Positions 8,066 to 16,105 are shown, counted from the stretch's first letter. The stretch: 16,371 bases of DNA from GCA-2719315 sp964448645 (GCA_964448645.1 CAYUZY010000034.1:1-16371), one strand, 5' to 3'. The notes: generated by a model not told the origin, from the sequence alone. Numbers and translations are program-made.

Positions 8066-8626
8066 ATGAAAAAATATATATTTTATGCCCTTTTGGCATT
8101 ACCCTTAATAATTGTATCATGTTCAAAAAATGAAGATGATACCCCAGAACCAGTTAATGAAGAAGAAGTAATAACTACAATGACAATTACATTAACTCCT
8201 AAAGAAGGATCTGGAACAATAACTCTTCAAACTAAAGATCTTGATGGAGATGGACCGAACGCTCCTGTAATAACAGTTTCAGGAAATTTAAAAAATGAAG
8301 TTTTCTATACTGGTAGTGTTGTATTCCTTAATGAAACCGAATCTCCAGCTGAAAACATAACTGAAGAGGTAGAGGAAGAATCCGATGAACATCAATTTTT
8401 TGTTACACCAGGAGGTGGAATCGCAGATATTATTGGAATAGAATATTTAAACAATGATTCAAATGGATACCCTCTTGGAACACAATTTGAGTTAAATACA
8501 CTTGGATCTGGTAATGGAACGCTTACATTTACATTAAGACATGAACCTAAAAAACCAAATACAGGGCCTAGTGATGCAGGTGGAGAAACCGATATTGAAA
8601 CCTCATTCGATGTTACTATAGAATAA
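8066..8626 (+). CDS. Acidic lipoprotein accompanying a TonB-dependent receptor
   Basis: A 186-aa lipoprotein of unknown function. The signal peptide ends in lipobox IVSC with Cys19, followed by SKNEDD, an early charged acidic stretch like the lipoprotein export signals that send Bacteroidota lipoproteins to the cell surface. The mature part is very acidic and beta-rich. Landmarks are PEPVNEEEVITT (33-44), KDLDGDGPNAPV with a DxDGDG segment that could bind calcium or another cation, FLNETESPAENITEEVEEE, and LRHEPKKPN. Proteins with these landmarks are common in flavobacteria just before this type of receptor, sometimes under the uninformative name 'type 1 periplasmic binding fold superfamily protein' (memory). 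It is probably the surface or periplasmic partner of the receptor downstream, from which it is separated by a terminator hairpin. Confidence 0.82.
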   Translation: MKKYIFYALLALPLIIVSCSKNEDDTPEPVNEEEVITTMTITLTPKEGSGTITLQTKDLDGDGPNAPVITVSGNLKNEVFYTGSVVFLNETESPAENITEEVEEESDEHQFFVTPGGGIADIIGIEYLNNDSNGYPLGTQFELNTLGSGNGTLTFTLRHEPKKPNTGPSDAGGETDIETSFDVTIE

Positions 8627-8649
8627 TACTGAATTAAATTATTAACATT

Positions 8650-8687
8650 AAATTAGAGATGGATTAAAATCCATCTCTAATTTTTTT
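8650..8687 (+). terminator. Intrinsic terminator/attenuator hairpin before the TonB-dependent receptor
   Basis: The left arm 8650-8664 and right arm 8669-8683 are perfect reverse complements over 15 bp (core TTAGAGATGGAT / ATCCATCTCTAA), with a 4-nt loop TAAA. A run of seven T (8681-8687) follows, the classic Rho-independent layout. It starts 23 nt after the lipoprotein stop and its T-run ends 6 nt before the receptor ATG. It should therefore end most lipoprotein transcripts and, on read-through RNA, fold over the receptor's ribosome-binding region. Confidence 0.85.
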
Positions 8688-8693
8688 ATAAAA

Positions 8694-11093
8694 ATGATTA
8701 GAAAATTCATTTTATTTTTTTTTCTGTCAAATATAATTGCATATTCTCAGAATTGTAATAATATTTTTTCAGGGAAAGTAATAGACTTTCACGATAGTTC
8801 TCCACTTATTGGTGCAATATTAGTTTCAAATGATGCTAATATTCTCGTTCAAACAGATCTTGAGGGAAATTTTATTATTTCAAACCTTTGTGAAAAAACT
8901 TATGTCTTTAAAGTCTCACATCCTTCATGTAAAGAAATAACATATACTATTAAGATTGCTGGGGATACAACAAAAAAATTAAGATTAGAACATCATATTG
9001 AACAATTAAAGGAGGTGTCTATTTATGGTGAATCTAATGATGAAAATTCTAAAACTTTTTTAGAAAATAAAATTTCAACTGAAACTATAGATAATTATAG
9101 CAGTAATACATTAGGGGATTTACTAAATAATTTATCTGGAATTTCTTCATATAAAACTGGAAATACAATTGTAAAACCAATAATAAATGGATTACATAGT
9201 AGTAGAATTATAGTAATCAATAATGGCGTAAGAATGGAGGATCAGGACTGGGGTATAGAACATGCTCCAAATATTGACATTAATTCAATAGAGAATATTA
9301 AATTAATTAAAGGAGCAGGTTTGTTAGAATATGGTGGAAGTGCCCTAGGTGGGATTATTATAGCAGAACCTTTTAAAATTGATGTAAAAGATAGTATTTA
9401 TGGAAAGACTATTCTTTCGGCTTCAACTAACGGCAAAGGGTCAAATGTGTCTTCTAGGTTAACAAAAACTTATTCTAACGGATGGTTTACTTCAGCCCAA
9501 ATAAGTTATAAATATTATGGAGATTTTAATACAGCAGATTATATTTTAAGCAATACAGGGACAAGAGAAAAAAATGCTTCTTTTCGAGTTGGGTTCAATA
9601 AATTTAGCCATGGTTTAGAATTATATTATTCAAACTTTAACAATGAAACAGGTATTTTAAGAGCATCACATGCTCATAGTGCTCAAGATATAATTAGAGC
9701 AATTAATAGTTCAAATCCTTTAATAATTAATGATTTTACTTATAATATTAACGCTCCTAAACAAAAGTTTTCTCACTCTTTATTAAAATTAAAAGGATTT
9801 AAATGGTTTAATGATTTTGGAAAATTAAATTTTCAATATGATTTTCAAAGAAACAAACGCTTTGAATATGATATAAGAAGAGGTTCAGATAAATATAAGC
9901 CATCAACTGATCTAAAACTAGAAACTCATTCTATTAAATTTGATTTATTATCAAGTTTAAGTGATGATTTTAAACTTAAATCTGGTGTTTCAGGAAGATA
10001 TCAAAACAACTTTCCTAATCCTGATACTGGAGTTCGAAGAATAATTCCTGATTATGACAAATTTGATTTTGCAATTTATACTATTCTAAACTATTATTTA
10101 AATAAAAAATTTCTGTTAGAAGCAGGAGGACGATTTGACTATTCATACATGGATGTTTTCAAATTCTATAAAACTTCTTTATGGGATTCGAGAGATTATG
10201 ATTTACTTTTTAATAATATAATAGTAAATGAATTGGACAATCAAATATTAACAAACTCTAAACTTAACTTCAAAAACTTTTCAGCGACAATTGGAATAAA
10301 TTATGATTTTAGAAATAATAATAAAATATTATTCAATTATGCTCTTGCTTCAAGAATACCGAATCCTGCAGAATTATATAGCGAAGGTCTTCATCATTCA
10401 GCAGCTAGAATTGAACTTGGAGATTTAAGGTTTAATTCCGAATTAGGACATAAATTAACATTTACTTATATTAAGAATAAGGAAAATTTTAAATTTTCGA
10501 TAAATCCCTTTATTAATTTTATAAAAGACTTCATATTAATTGAACCTACAAAAATTGAACAAACAATAAGAGGTAGTTTTCAAGTTTGGGAATATAAACA
10601 AACAGATGCTCGTTTAGCAGGAATAGATTTTGACCTAGCTTATATTTTAAATCAATATTTCAGTTTTAATAATCAATCATCACTTGTTAAAGGTTATGAT
10701 CTTATAAAAAATGGAGCTTTAATAAATTTGCCTCCCGTAAATACAAAAAATGAAATAGTTTACAATAATTTAAAATTAAATAATCTAAAAATAAAACTTC
10801 AAAGCGAGTATGTTTTTCGTCAAAATGAATATCCCAACAACAATTTTGAAGTATATATCCCTATATCCGAAATCTTTGAATTAGTTAACATAAGTGACCC
10901 CCCAGAAGCTTATCATTTATTAAATTTTAATTCTAGTGTAGATTTTAATGTTTTTAACAAATCAAAGTTAAATCTAACTTTTAGAATTAATAATTTGTTA
11001 AATGTTTCCTATAAAAATTATTTAAATCGTCTTAGATATTACTCTCATGATTTAGGAAGAAATTTTATACTAAACCTTAAATTAAATTATTAA
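8694..11093 (+). CDS. TonB-dependent outer-membrane receptor, probable metal uptake
   Basis: A 22-strand TonB-dependent transporter of 799 aa. It has a signal peptide (1-18, ending AYS), a carboxypeptidase-regulatory-like beta domain (about 25-98), a TonB-box-like LKEVSIYG (105-112), a plug domain (about 125-225) and a barrel to the C-terminal Tyr. Plug landmarks are KPIINGLHSSR, NNGVRMEDQDWGIEHAP and KGAGLLEYGGSALGGI. The pattern of 'HGL' followed by a Glu-His-Ala-Pro resembles the ZnuD-like branch of receptors more than siderophore or SusC types. Possible metal-facing residues are the ASHAHSAQD loop (His326, His328) and GLHHSA (His567, His568). There is no adjacent SusD, arguing against glycan uptake. 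The substrate (zinc, copper or another ligand) is inferred. The start is fixed by the signal peptide, although it lies only 6 nt after a terminator T-run. The yjbQ-family gene begins 9 nt downstream. Confidence 0.88.
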   Translation: MIRKFILFFFLSNIIAYSQNCNNIFSGKVIDFHDSSPLIGAILVSNDANILVQTDLEGNFIISNLCEKTYVFKVSHPSCKEITYTIKIAGDTTKKLRLEHHIEQLKEVSIYGESNDENSKTFLENKISTETIDNYSSNTLGDLLNNLSGISSYKTGNTIVKPIINGLHSSRIIVINNGVRMEDQDWGIEHAPNIDINSIENIKLIKGAGLLEYGGSALGGIIIAEPFKIDVKDSIYGKTILSASTNGKGSNVSSRLTKTYSNGWFTSAQISYKYYGDFNTADYILSNTGTREKNASFRVGFNKFSHGLELYYSNFNNETGILRASHAHSAQDIIRAINSSNPLIINDFTYNINAPKQKFSHSLLKLKGFKWFNDFGKLNFQYDFQRNKRFEYDIRRGSDKYKPSTDLKLETHSIKFDLLSSLSDDFKLKSGVSGRYQNNFPNPDTGVRRIIPDYDKFDFAIYTILNYYLNKKFLLEAGGRFDYSYMDVFKFYKTSLWDSRDYDLLFNNIIVNELDNQILTNSKLNFKNFSATIGINYDFRNNNKILFNYALASRIPNPAELYSEGLHHSAARIELGDLRFNSELGHKLTFTYIKNKENFKFSINPFINFIKDFILIEPTKIEQTIRGSFQVWEYKQTDARLAGIDFDLAYILNQYFSFNNQSSLVKGYDLIKNGALINLPPVNTKNEIVYNNLKLNNLKIKLQSEYVFRQNEYPNNNFEVYIPISEIFELVNISDPPEAYHLLNFNSSVDFNVFNKSKLNLTFRINNLLNVSYKNYLNRLRYYSHDLGRNFILNLKLNY

Positions 11094-11102
11094 TTTCAAT
11101 AC

Positions 11103-11510
11103 ATGGTTAAACAATTTGAAATAAAAATTCCTCCTCATAAAAGAGGTTTTCATTTAATAAGTAAGTTAGTTTTTAATAAATTACCAAATTTAACTGGAAT
11201 AGTTCATGTTTTCATAAAACATACCTCTGCAAGTCTTACAATCAATGAAAATGCTGATTATACTGTAAGAGAAGATTTTGAAACGCATTTTAATAAAATG
11301 GTTCCAGAATCAGCAAATTATTTCAAACATACAATTGAAGGTCCAGATGATATGACTTCTCATATAAAAAGTAGCCTTTTAGGGTCTTCAGTTTCTTTTC
11401 CAATAAAAAACGGAACTCCTCAACTTGGAATATGGCAAGGAATATTTTTATGTGAACACAGAAATAACGGAGGTTCTAGAAATATTCTTATAACTGTTTA
11501 TGGAGATTAA
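11103..11510 (+). CDS. yjbQ: YjbQ family protein (UPF0047)
   Basis: A compact cytosolic beta-rich protein of 135 aa, full length for the YjbQ/UPF0047 family. Members have been reported with weak thiamine-phosphate synthase activity, and the physiological role is unsettled. Family landmarks are all present: IKHTSASLTINENAD (38-52), EGPDDMTSHIKSSLLG (79-94) and LGIWQGIFLCEHRNNGGSR (108-126). The conserved His, Asp and Cys/Glu/His of these stretches form the putative active pocket. It begins 9 nt after the TonB receptor and is probably read through from it, although a functional link is not obvious. Its TAA stop at 11508-11510 overlaps the stop of the convergent symporter gene by 4 nt. Confidence 0.9.
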   Translation: MVKQFEIKIPPHKRGFHLISKLVFNKLPNLTGIVHVFIKHTSASLTINENADYTVREDFETHFNKMVPESANYFKHTIEGPDDMTSHIKSSLLGSSVSFPIKNGTPQLGIWQGIFLCEHRNNGGSRNILITVYGD

Positions 11511-13084
11511 TAAGTTCCCATCAAAACGTAAACTGATATTGTAATAATACACAATGAAATAGACATAGGTTTAGTATATTTCCATTGAACTAATTCATCA
11601 ATATTTAATTCACTAAATTTAAATTTACCATCTGATGGATAAAAGTGAGAAACTAAAAACATCGTAGCGATATTTAGTAGAAACTCAATTCCCCAAATAT
11701 GAACAAAATGAATATCAGTTTTTAATATAAATGAAGTTGTGATATAAAAAGTCAATCCTACAAATAAAGAAGCTTTAGCTCCTGCAGCTGAAACTTTTTT
11801 AAGAAAAAACCCTGCAATCATTATAGACCCTATAGGTATAAAAAAGATTCCGTTTAATTCTTGTAATAATTGATATAATCCTTCAGGAGCATTAGCTACA
11901 AAGGGAGCGACAAAGATTGAGAAAACAGCTAAAACAGTTGAAGTTAATTTACCAATTCTTACTAATTTATTATCACTAGAGCTTTTATTAAAATATCCTT
12001 TATAAATATCTAAGCTAAAGATCGTCGCTGCACTATTTAATACACTATTAAAAGTACTTAGAACTGCTCCCATAACAATAGCAGCAAAAACACCTACTAA
12101 ACTCATAGGAAGAACTTTTTTTATTAATTCAGGATAAATCATATCTTGATTTTCATAAAGAGAATCTCCGTAATAATAAAAACCAATAACGCCAGGTAAA
12201 ATAATAATAGTAGGAACTAAAACTTTAAGAACTCCTGTATACAATAACCCCTTTTGAGCTTCAACCAAATTTTTAGCTCCTAATGCTCTTTGAATTATAG
12301 TCTGATTCATTGCCCAAAAATAAAGTTGATTAATAATTAAACCTGTAAATAAAACTTCAAAAGGCATAACTGAATCTTTAGCGCCAACTACATTAAATTT
12401 TTCAGGACTGTTTTGATAAACTTTAGAAAGCCCATTAAATAAACTTCCTTCTCCAATGGCATAAAGTGCTAAAAAAGGAATTGCTAAACCTCCTAAAAGG
12501 AGACCGTAACCATTAATCGTATCAGATACAGCAACAGCTTTTAATCCTCCAAAAATGGCATATATAGATCCTATTATACCAATTGAAATAACAGTAATCC
12601 AAAGACCTTCAGTTTGATTAACTCCCAAAACTTCTGAAATATTAAAAATACTCTCTAAGTTAATAGCTCCAGTATAAAGAACTATTGGTAATAAAGTAAC
12701 TACAAATGAAATAATTAAAAAGAAAGCTACTAATATCCTTGTAGTCTTATCAAATCTCTTTTCTAAGAATTCAGGAATTGTTGTAAGTCCCATTTTTAAA
12801 TAACGAGGGACAAAATAAATTGCAGCAACTACTAAAGCTAAGGCAGAAGTTACTTCCCAAGCAATAATTATAAAACCATTTTTATATGAAGAACCATTCA
12901 TTCCAATAAGATGCTCAGTAGAAATATTAGTTAATAACATAGAACCTGCTATAACTATTCCTGTTAAACTCCTTCCTCCTAAAAAATATCCTTCAGAGGA
13001 AGAAAATTTCTCTTTTCGAAGTTTTATATAAGAATAAATAGCTACAAATAATATAAAACCTATAAAGGTTAAAACTGTTTGCAT
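11507..13084 (-). CDS. Sodium:solute symporter (SSS/SLC5, SGLT-like), probable inositol importer
   Basis: An inner-membrane Na+-coupled transporter of about 525 aa with roughly 13-14 hydrophobic helices, standard for the SSS family. Landmarks are YFLGGRSLTG and the SMLLTNISTEHLIGMNG segment of TM1 and its loop, PRYLKMGLTTIPEFLEKRF, and VLSTFNSVLNSAATIFSLDIY in TM8. The TM8 segment carries the Ser/Asn residues associated with the conserved Na2 site and is close to the SGLT/SMIT pattern. The gene follows iolD with only 6 nt between, so myo-inositol or an inosose is the most likely substrate (inference from context). The start is placed at ATG 13084. The frame also allows TTG at 13090, but the ATG is a better start and leaves the iolD stop free. 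The 3' end overlaps yjbQ's stop on the other strand. Confidence 0.9.
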   Translation of the reverse strand: MQTVLTFIGFILFVAIYSYIKLRKEKFSSSEGYFLGGRSLTGIVIAGSMLLTNISTEHLIGMNGSSYKNGFIIIAWEVTSALALVVAAIYFVPRYLKMGLTTIPEFLEKRFDKTTRILVAFFLIISFVVTLLPIVLYTGAINLESIFNISEVLGVNQTEGLWITVISIGIIGSIYAIFGGLKAVAVSDTINGYGLLLGGLAIPFLALYAIGEGSLFNGLSKVYQNSPEKFNVVGAKDSVMPFEVLFTGLIINQLYFWAMNQTIIQRALGAKNLVEAQKGLLYTGVLKVLVPTIIILPGVIGFYYYGDSLYENQDMIYPELIKKVLPMSLVGVFAAIVMGAVLSTFNSVLNSAATIFSLDIYKGYFNKSSSDNKLVRIGKLTSTVLAVFSIFVAPFVANAPEGLYQLLQELNGIFFIPIGSIMIAGFFLKKVSAAGAKASLFVGLTFYITTSFILKTDIHFVHIWGIEFLLNIATMFLVSHFYPSDGKFKFSELNIDELVQWKYTKPMSISLCIITISVYVLMGTY

Positions 13085-13090
13085 AATCAA

Positions 13091-14962
13091 TCAACTAGGT
13101 TTTATATATTTTTTTTGTAGTTTTTTCCCTTTTTCATACTCTTCTCTAACCTTTTGAACTTTTTTAGATTTAGAAACTTCAGGAACAGGGACTTCCCACC
13201 AAGAGTATGCATATCCATCCATTTTTCTATCCCTTATTGTATCAACATATATTACTGTTGTGCTATCATTCTTTTTTGCCTTTTCTAAGGCATTAACATA
13301 TTCTTTCATTCCCTTTGGTTTATAGACGATAGCACCTAAACTTTCTGCATTTTTAGCTAAATCAACAGGTAATAAATCTCCATCTAATTGTCCCGTTTTT
13401 GGATTTCTATATTTAAAATGTGTTCCAAAACCTTCACCACCCACTGAATTGGAAAGTCCGCCAATACTAGCATAACCTTCATTATTAATTAATATAATGG
13501 TTATTTTATAACCTTCTTGTATTGTTGTGATTATATCTGAGGGTAACATTAAGTAACTTGCATCACCACAAATAACATAAACCTCCCTTTTTGGATCAGC
13601 CATTTTAACACCTAACCCACCTGGAATTTCATAACCCATACAAGAATTACCATATTCTAAATGAAACCCTTTAGAGTTTTTAGTTCTCCATAGCTTGTGC
13701 AAATCACCAGGCGCACTACCAGCAGCACAAACTATAACATCATTATCATCAATAAATTCATTTAAAGCTCCAATATATTCAGATTGAACAGGGTTATTCT
13801 CATCAACAGTATTATATACTTCATCAACAATAGTATCCCATTCAATACAATATTTTTTTACTCTATCTATATAATCCTTACTTGTTTTAAATCCTTTTAA
13901 ATTATTATTAATAAGTTGGATTGATTTTTTAGCATCACCATGAAGGGGAATAGCACTTTGTTTAAAAGTATCAAATTCCTTTACATTAATATTAATAAAC
14001 TTTACATCTGGGTTCTGCCAAGCTGTTTTAGAAGCAGACATAAAATCCCCGTATCTTGTTCCAATTCCAATAACTACATCAGCATCTTTAGCTATCAAAT
14101 TTGCTCCTTTAGTGCCAGTAGCTCCAAGTGCTCCCAAGTTTAATGGATGTTTATAATGCATTGACCCTTTTCCAGCAAAAGTTTCTGCTACTGGAACTCC
14201 TGTATTTTCAACTAAAGCTTTTAATTCATCTTCAGCTCCTGAATAAATAACACCACCTCCAGCCACAATCATTGGTTTTTTTGAGTTTTTAATAACATCT
14301 ATAGCTTTATTTAACAATAAATTATCTGGAGTTATTCTTGAAATATACCAAACTCTTTTTTCAAAGAATTCATTAGGAAAATCATAAGCTTCAGCCTGAA
14401 CATCATGTGGCATAGCAATTGTAACAGCTCCAGTTTCAGATGGTGATGTTAGTACCCTCATCGCCTCTAATAAAGAGGGTATTAATTGTTCAGGACGATT
14501 AATTCGATCCCAATATTTTGAAATTGGCTTAAAACAATCATTAGCAGACATATCCTGAGTAAATGAATGTTCTGTTTGTTGTAATAATGGTGATGCTGAT
14601 CTTTTCGAAAAAAAATCTCCAGGAAGTAATAAAACAGGTATTCTGTTAATTGTAGCTGATGCTGCTGCAGTAATCATATTTGTAGCACCAGGGCCTATCG
14701 ATGTTGTGCAAACAAATGTTTGCATTCTATTCTTCATTTTTGCATAAGCAGCTGCAGTATGAACCATAGCTTGTTCATTTCTAGATTGGTAATATTTAAA
14801 ATCTAAATTTTCTTTTAAAGCTTCACCTAAACCAACAACATTACCATGGCCAAAAATTCCAAAACATCCAGCAAAAAATTTATTTTCAATATCATCTCGT
14901 TTTGCATATTGATTTTTTAAAAACTCTATGGTTGCTTGTGCTACAGTCAATCTTTTAGTCAT
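13091..14962 (-). CDS. iolD: 3D-(3,5/4)-trihydroxycyclohexane-1,2-dione acylhydrolase (IolD)
   Basis: A ThDP-dependent ring-opening enzyme of inositol catabolism, 623 aa, that hydrolyses the C-C bond of trihydroxycyclohexane-1,2-dione to 5-deoxy-D-glucuronate. The three-domain fold is complete: an N-terminal PYR domain with catalytic Glu63 in SRNEQAMVHTAAAYA and TSIGPGATN (87-95), a central domain (about 210-350) with VAGGGVIYSGA, and a C-terminal ThDP-binding domain with ICGDASY (464-470) followed by LINNEGYASIGGL (491-503). The Mg/ThDP motif therefore reads GDA...NN instead of the commoner GDG...NN. FGHGNVVGLG near residue 37 is typical of IolD and helps separate it from acetolactate synthase. 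It lies downstream of iolE, with a micro-ORF between, and is followed at once by the symporter gene. Confidence 0.94.
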   Translation of the reverse strand: MTKRLTVAQATIEFLKNQYAKRDDIENKFFAGCFGIFGHGNVVGLGEALKENLDFKYYQSRNEQAMVHTAAAYAKMKNRMQTFVCTTSIGPGATNMITAAASATINRIPVLLLPGDFFSKRSASPLLQQTEHSFTQDMSANDCFKPISKYWDRINRPEQLIPSLLEAMRVLTSPSETGAVTIAMPHDVQAEAYDFPNEFFEKRVWYISRITPDNLLLNKAIDVIKNSKKPMIVAGGGVIYSGAEDELKALVENTGVPVAETFAGKGSMHYKHPLNLGALGATGTKGANLIAKDADVVIGIGTRYGDFMSASKTAWQNPDVKFININVKEFDTFKQSAIPLHGDAKKSIQLINNNLKGFKTSKDYIDRVKKYCIEWDTIVDEVYNTVDENNPVQSEYIGALNEFIDDNDVIVCAAGSAPGDLHKLWRTKNSKGFHLEYGNSCMGYEIPGGLGVKMADPKREVYVICGDASYLMLPSDIITTIQEGYKITIILINNEGYASIGGLSNSVGGEGFGTHFKYRNPKTGQLDGDLLPVDLAKNAESLGAIVYKPKGMKEYVNALEKAKKNDSTTVIYVDTIRDRKMDGYAYSWWEVPVPEVSKSKKVQKVREEYEKGKKLQKKYIKPS

Positions 14963-15012
14963 AATTTATTTTTAATTATTCAAATATATCTATTCCATTT
15001 AAAACTTACCTT

Positions 15013-15093
15013 TTATGGCATAACATCGTTTATTTCAACTATTCCTTTTGTTTTAAAGGACTTTGTCATTGCATTAGTAACAATTTGTTGCAT
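15013..15093 (-). CDS. 26-aa micro-ORF between iolE and iolD
   Basis: A short frame on the minus strand starts with ATG at 15093, 3 nt after the iolE stop codon, and ends in TAA at 15013. It encodes MQQIVTNAMTK followed by SFKTKGIVEINDVMP. It would be translated by coupling with iolE and then leaves 50 nt to the iolD ATG. No domain is recognisable. It could be a true small protein, a coupling peptide, the remnant of a decayed gene, or chance. The 134-nt gap is large for this otherwise tight operon, which is the main reason to list it. Confidence 0.35.
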   Translation of the reverse strand: MQQIVTNAMTKSFKTKGIVEINDVMP

Positions 15094-15096
15094 TTA

Positions 15097-15981
15097 TTAA
15101 AAATTTAATTCTTTAGTCAAATATTCATATCCTTTTTTTGCATATTCAAAAGGATTCGCTTTATATGGATCTTGTTCAGCTTCAACAACTAACCACCCTT
15201 TATAGTTACTTTCATGAACTACTTTTGCTATAGGCTTCATGTCAAGATCTCCATCTCCAGGAACTGTAAACATACCTAATTTGACTCCTTCAAGAAAACT
15301 TAATTTTTCATTAAAAACTTTTTGTTTTATTGACTCTCTAACATCCTTAAAATGAATGTGAGAAGTTCTTGAGATATACTTTTCAATTGCATTTAGAGGA
15401 TTATCCCCTGCCATGTAAAAATGACCACAATCATAATTAAGATTTACATGTTTTTCATCTGTTTCATTTAATAACCTATCGACTTCTAAGATAGTTTCGA
15501 CCATAGTTCCCATATGATGATGATATGACAATTTAATACCATACTCATTGAAAGAAATTTTACCTAATTCATTTAACCCCTGAGTTAATTTTTTCCAATT
15601 TTCATTACTTGCAGGTTTTCTGCTCACTAAAGGAATATTATATTGTCCATGAATAGAATTTCCTACCTCAGCACCACCAATTACTTTAGCTCCAAAAAAA
15701 TTCAAAAAATCAATCTGATTAATAAAATTATTTTTTACCTGTTCGAAAGTTTTAGTTGAAAATTCATAACTAAACCATTGATTACATATAGTTATACCCC
15801 TTAATTCTAATTTTTCTTTCAAAAGAGCTCTATTATTAACAGGATATTTAGTCCCTACTTCACAACCTTTATATCCTGCGAGTGCCATTTCACTTATGCA
15901 TTGCTCAAAAGAAATATCCCCACCAAGTTCGGGCATATCATCATTTGTCCAATTAATAGGGGCAATTCCTAATTCTATCAT
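15097..15981 (-). CDS. iolE: Myo-inosose-2 dehydratase (IolE)
   Basis: A metal-dependent dehydratase with a xylose-isomerase-like TIM barrel, 294 aa, converting 2-keto-myo-inositol to 3D-(3,5/4)-trihydroxycyclohexane-1,2-dione, the substrate of the IolD encoded next. The sequence opens with IELGIAPINWTNDDMPELGG, characteristic of IolE. Residues likely to hold substrate and metal lie in GCEVGTKYP (Glu41), SYHHHMGT (His154-156), NYDCGHF (Asp184, His187), TSHIHFKDV (His208, His210), PGDGD (241-245) and VVEAEQDP (Glu267, Glu269). It is the first gene of the leftward iol cluster, and the upstream region faces a divergent small membrane protein gene. Neither iolG nor iolB/C/A is beside it. Confidence 0.95.
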   Translation of the reverse strand: MIELGIAPINWTNDDMPELGGDISFEQCISEMALAGYKGCEVGTKYPVNNRALLKEKLELRGITICNQWFSYEFSTKTFEQVKNNFINQIDFLNFFGAKVIGGAEVGNSIHGQYNIPLVSRKPASNENWKKLTQGLNELGKISFNEYGIKLSYHHHMGTMVETILEVDRLLNETDEKHVNLNYDCGHFYMAGDNPLNAIEKYISRTSHIHFKDVRESIKQKVFNEKLSFLEGVKLGMFTVPGDGDLDMKPIAKVVHESNYKGWLVVEAEQDPYKANPFEYAKKGYEYLTKELNF

Positions 15982-16027
15982 CTTTAATTAATAAAACTTA
16001 AATAATTATTCAATATACTTTATTATA

Positions 16028-16056
16028 CAAACTTAAAAACAATCCCCCGCAATAAA
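16028..16056 (-). promoter_or_regulatory. Candidate iolE promoter (-7 TAAGTTTG)
   Basis: On the minus strand TAAGTTTG (16035-16028) matches the Bacteroidota -7 consensus TAnnTTTG exactly and would start RNA about 40 nt before the iolE ATG at 15981. The -33 side is poor: a TTG at 16052-16050 is only 14 nt away, and TTTA at 16056-16053 is 17 nt away but lacks the G. The GC-rich patch at 16044-16050 in the spacer is unusual for this DNA. Confidence 0.35.
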
Positions 16057-16105
16057 TAAGTGAAGAATATATTTTATAAATTTAAATAATCATAAATTTT
16101 TTGTT

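Noticed and set aside
8066..11093. The lipoprotein and receptor as a SusD/SusC polysaccharide-utilisation pair
   Set aside because: The lipoprotein is only 186 aa with no SusD features, it precedes rather than follows the receptor, and no glycoside hydrolases are present.
13085..13090. Alternative TTG start for the symporter at 13090
   Set aside because: The ATG six bases further in gives a normal SSS N-terminus, so the two added residues are not needed.
13940..14143. A 67-codon open frame on the plus strand
   Set aside because: It is antisense to the middle domain of iolD, and its Ser/Cys-rich composition is expected from reading that gene backwards.
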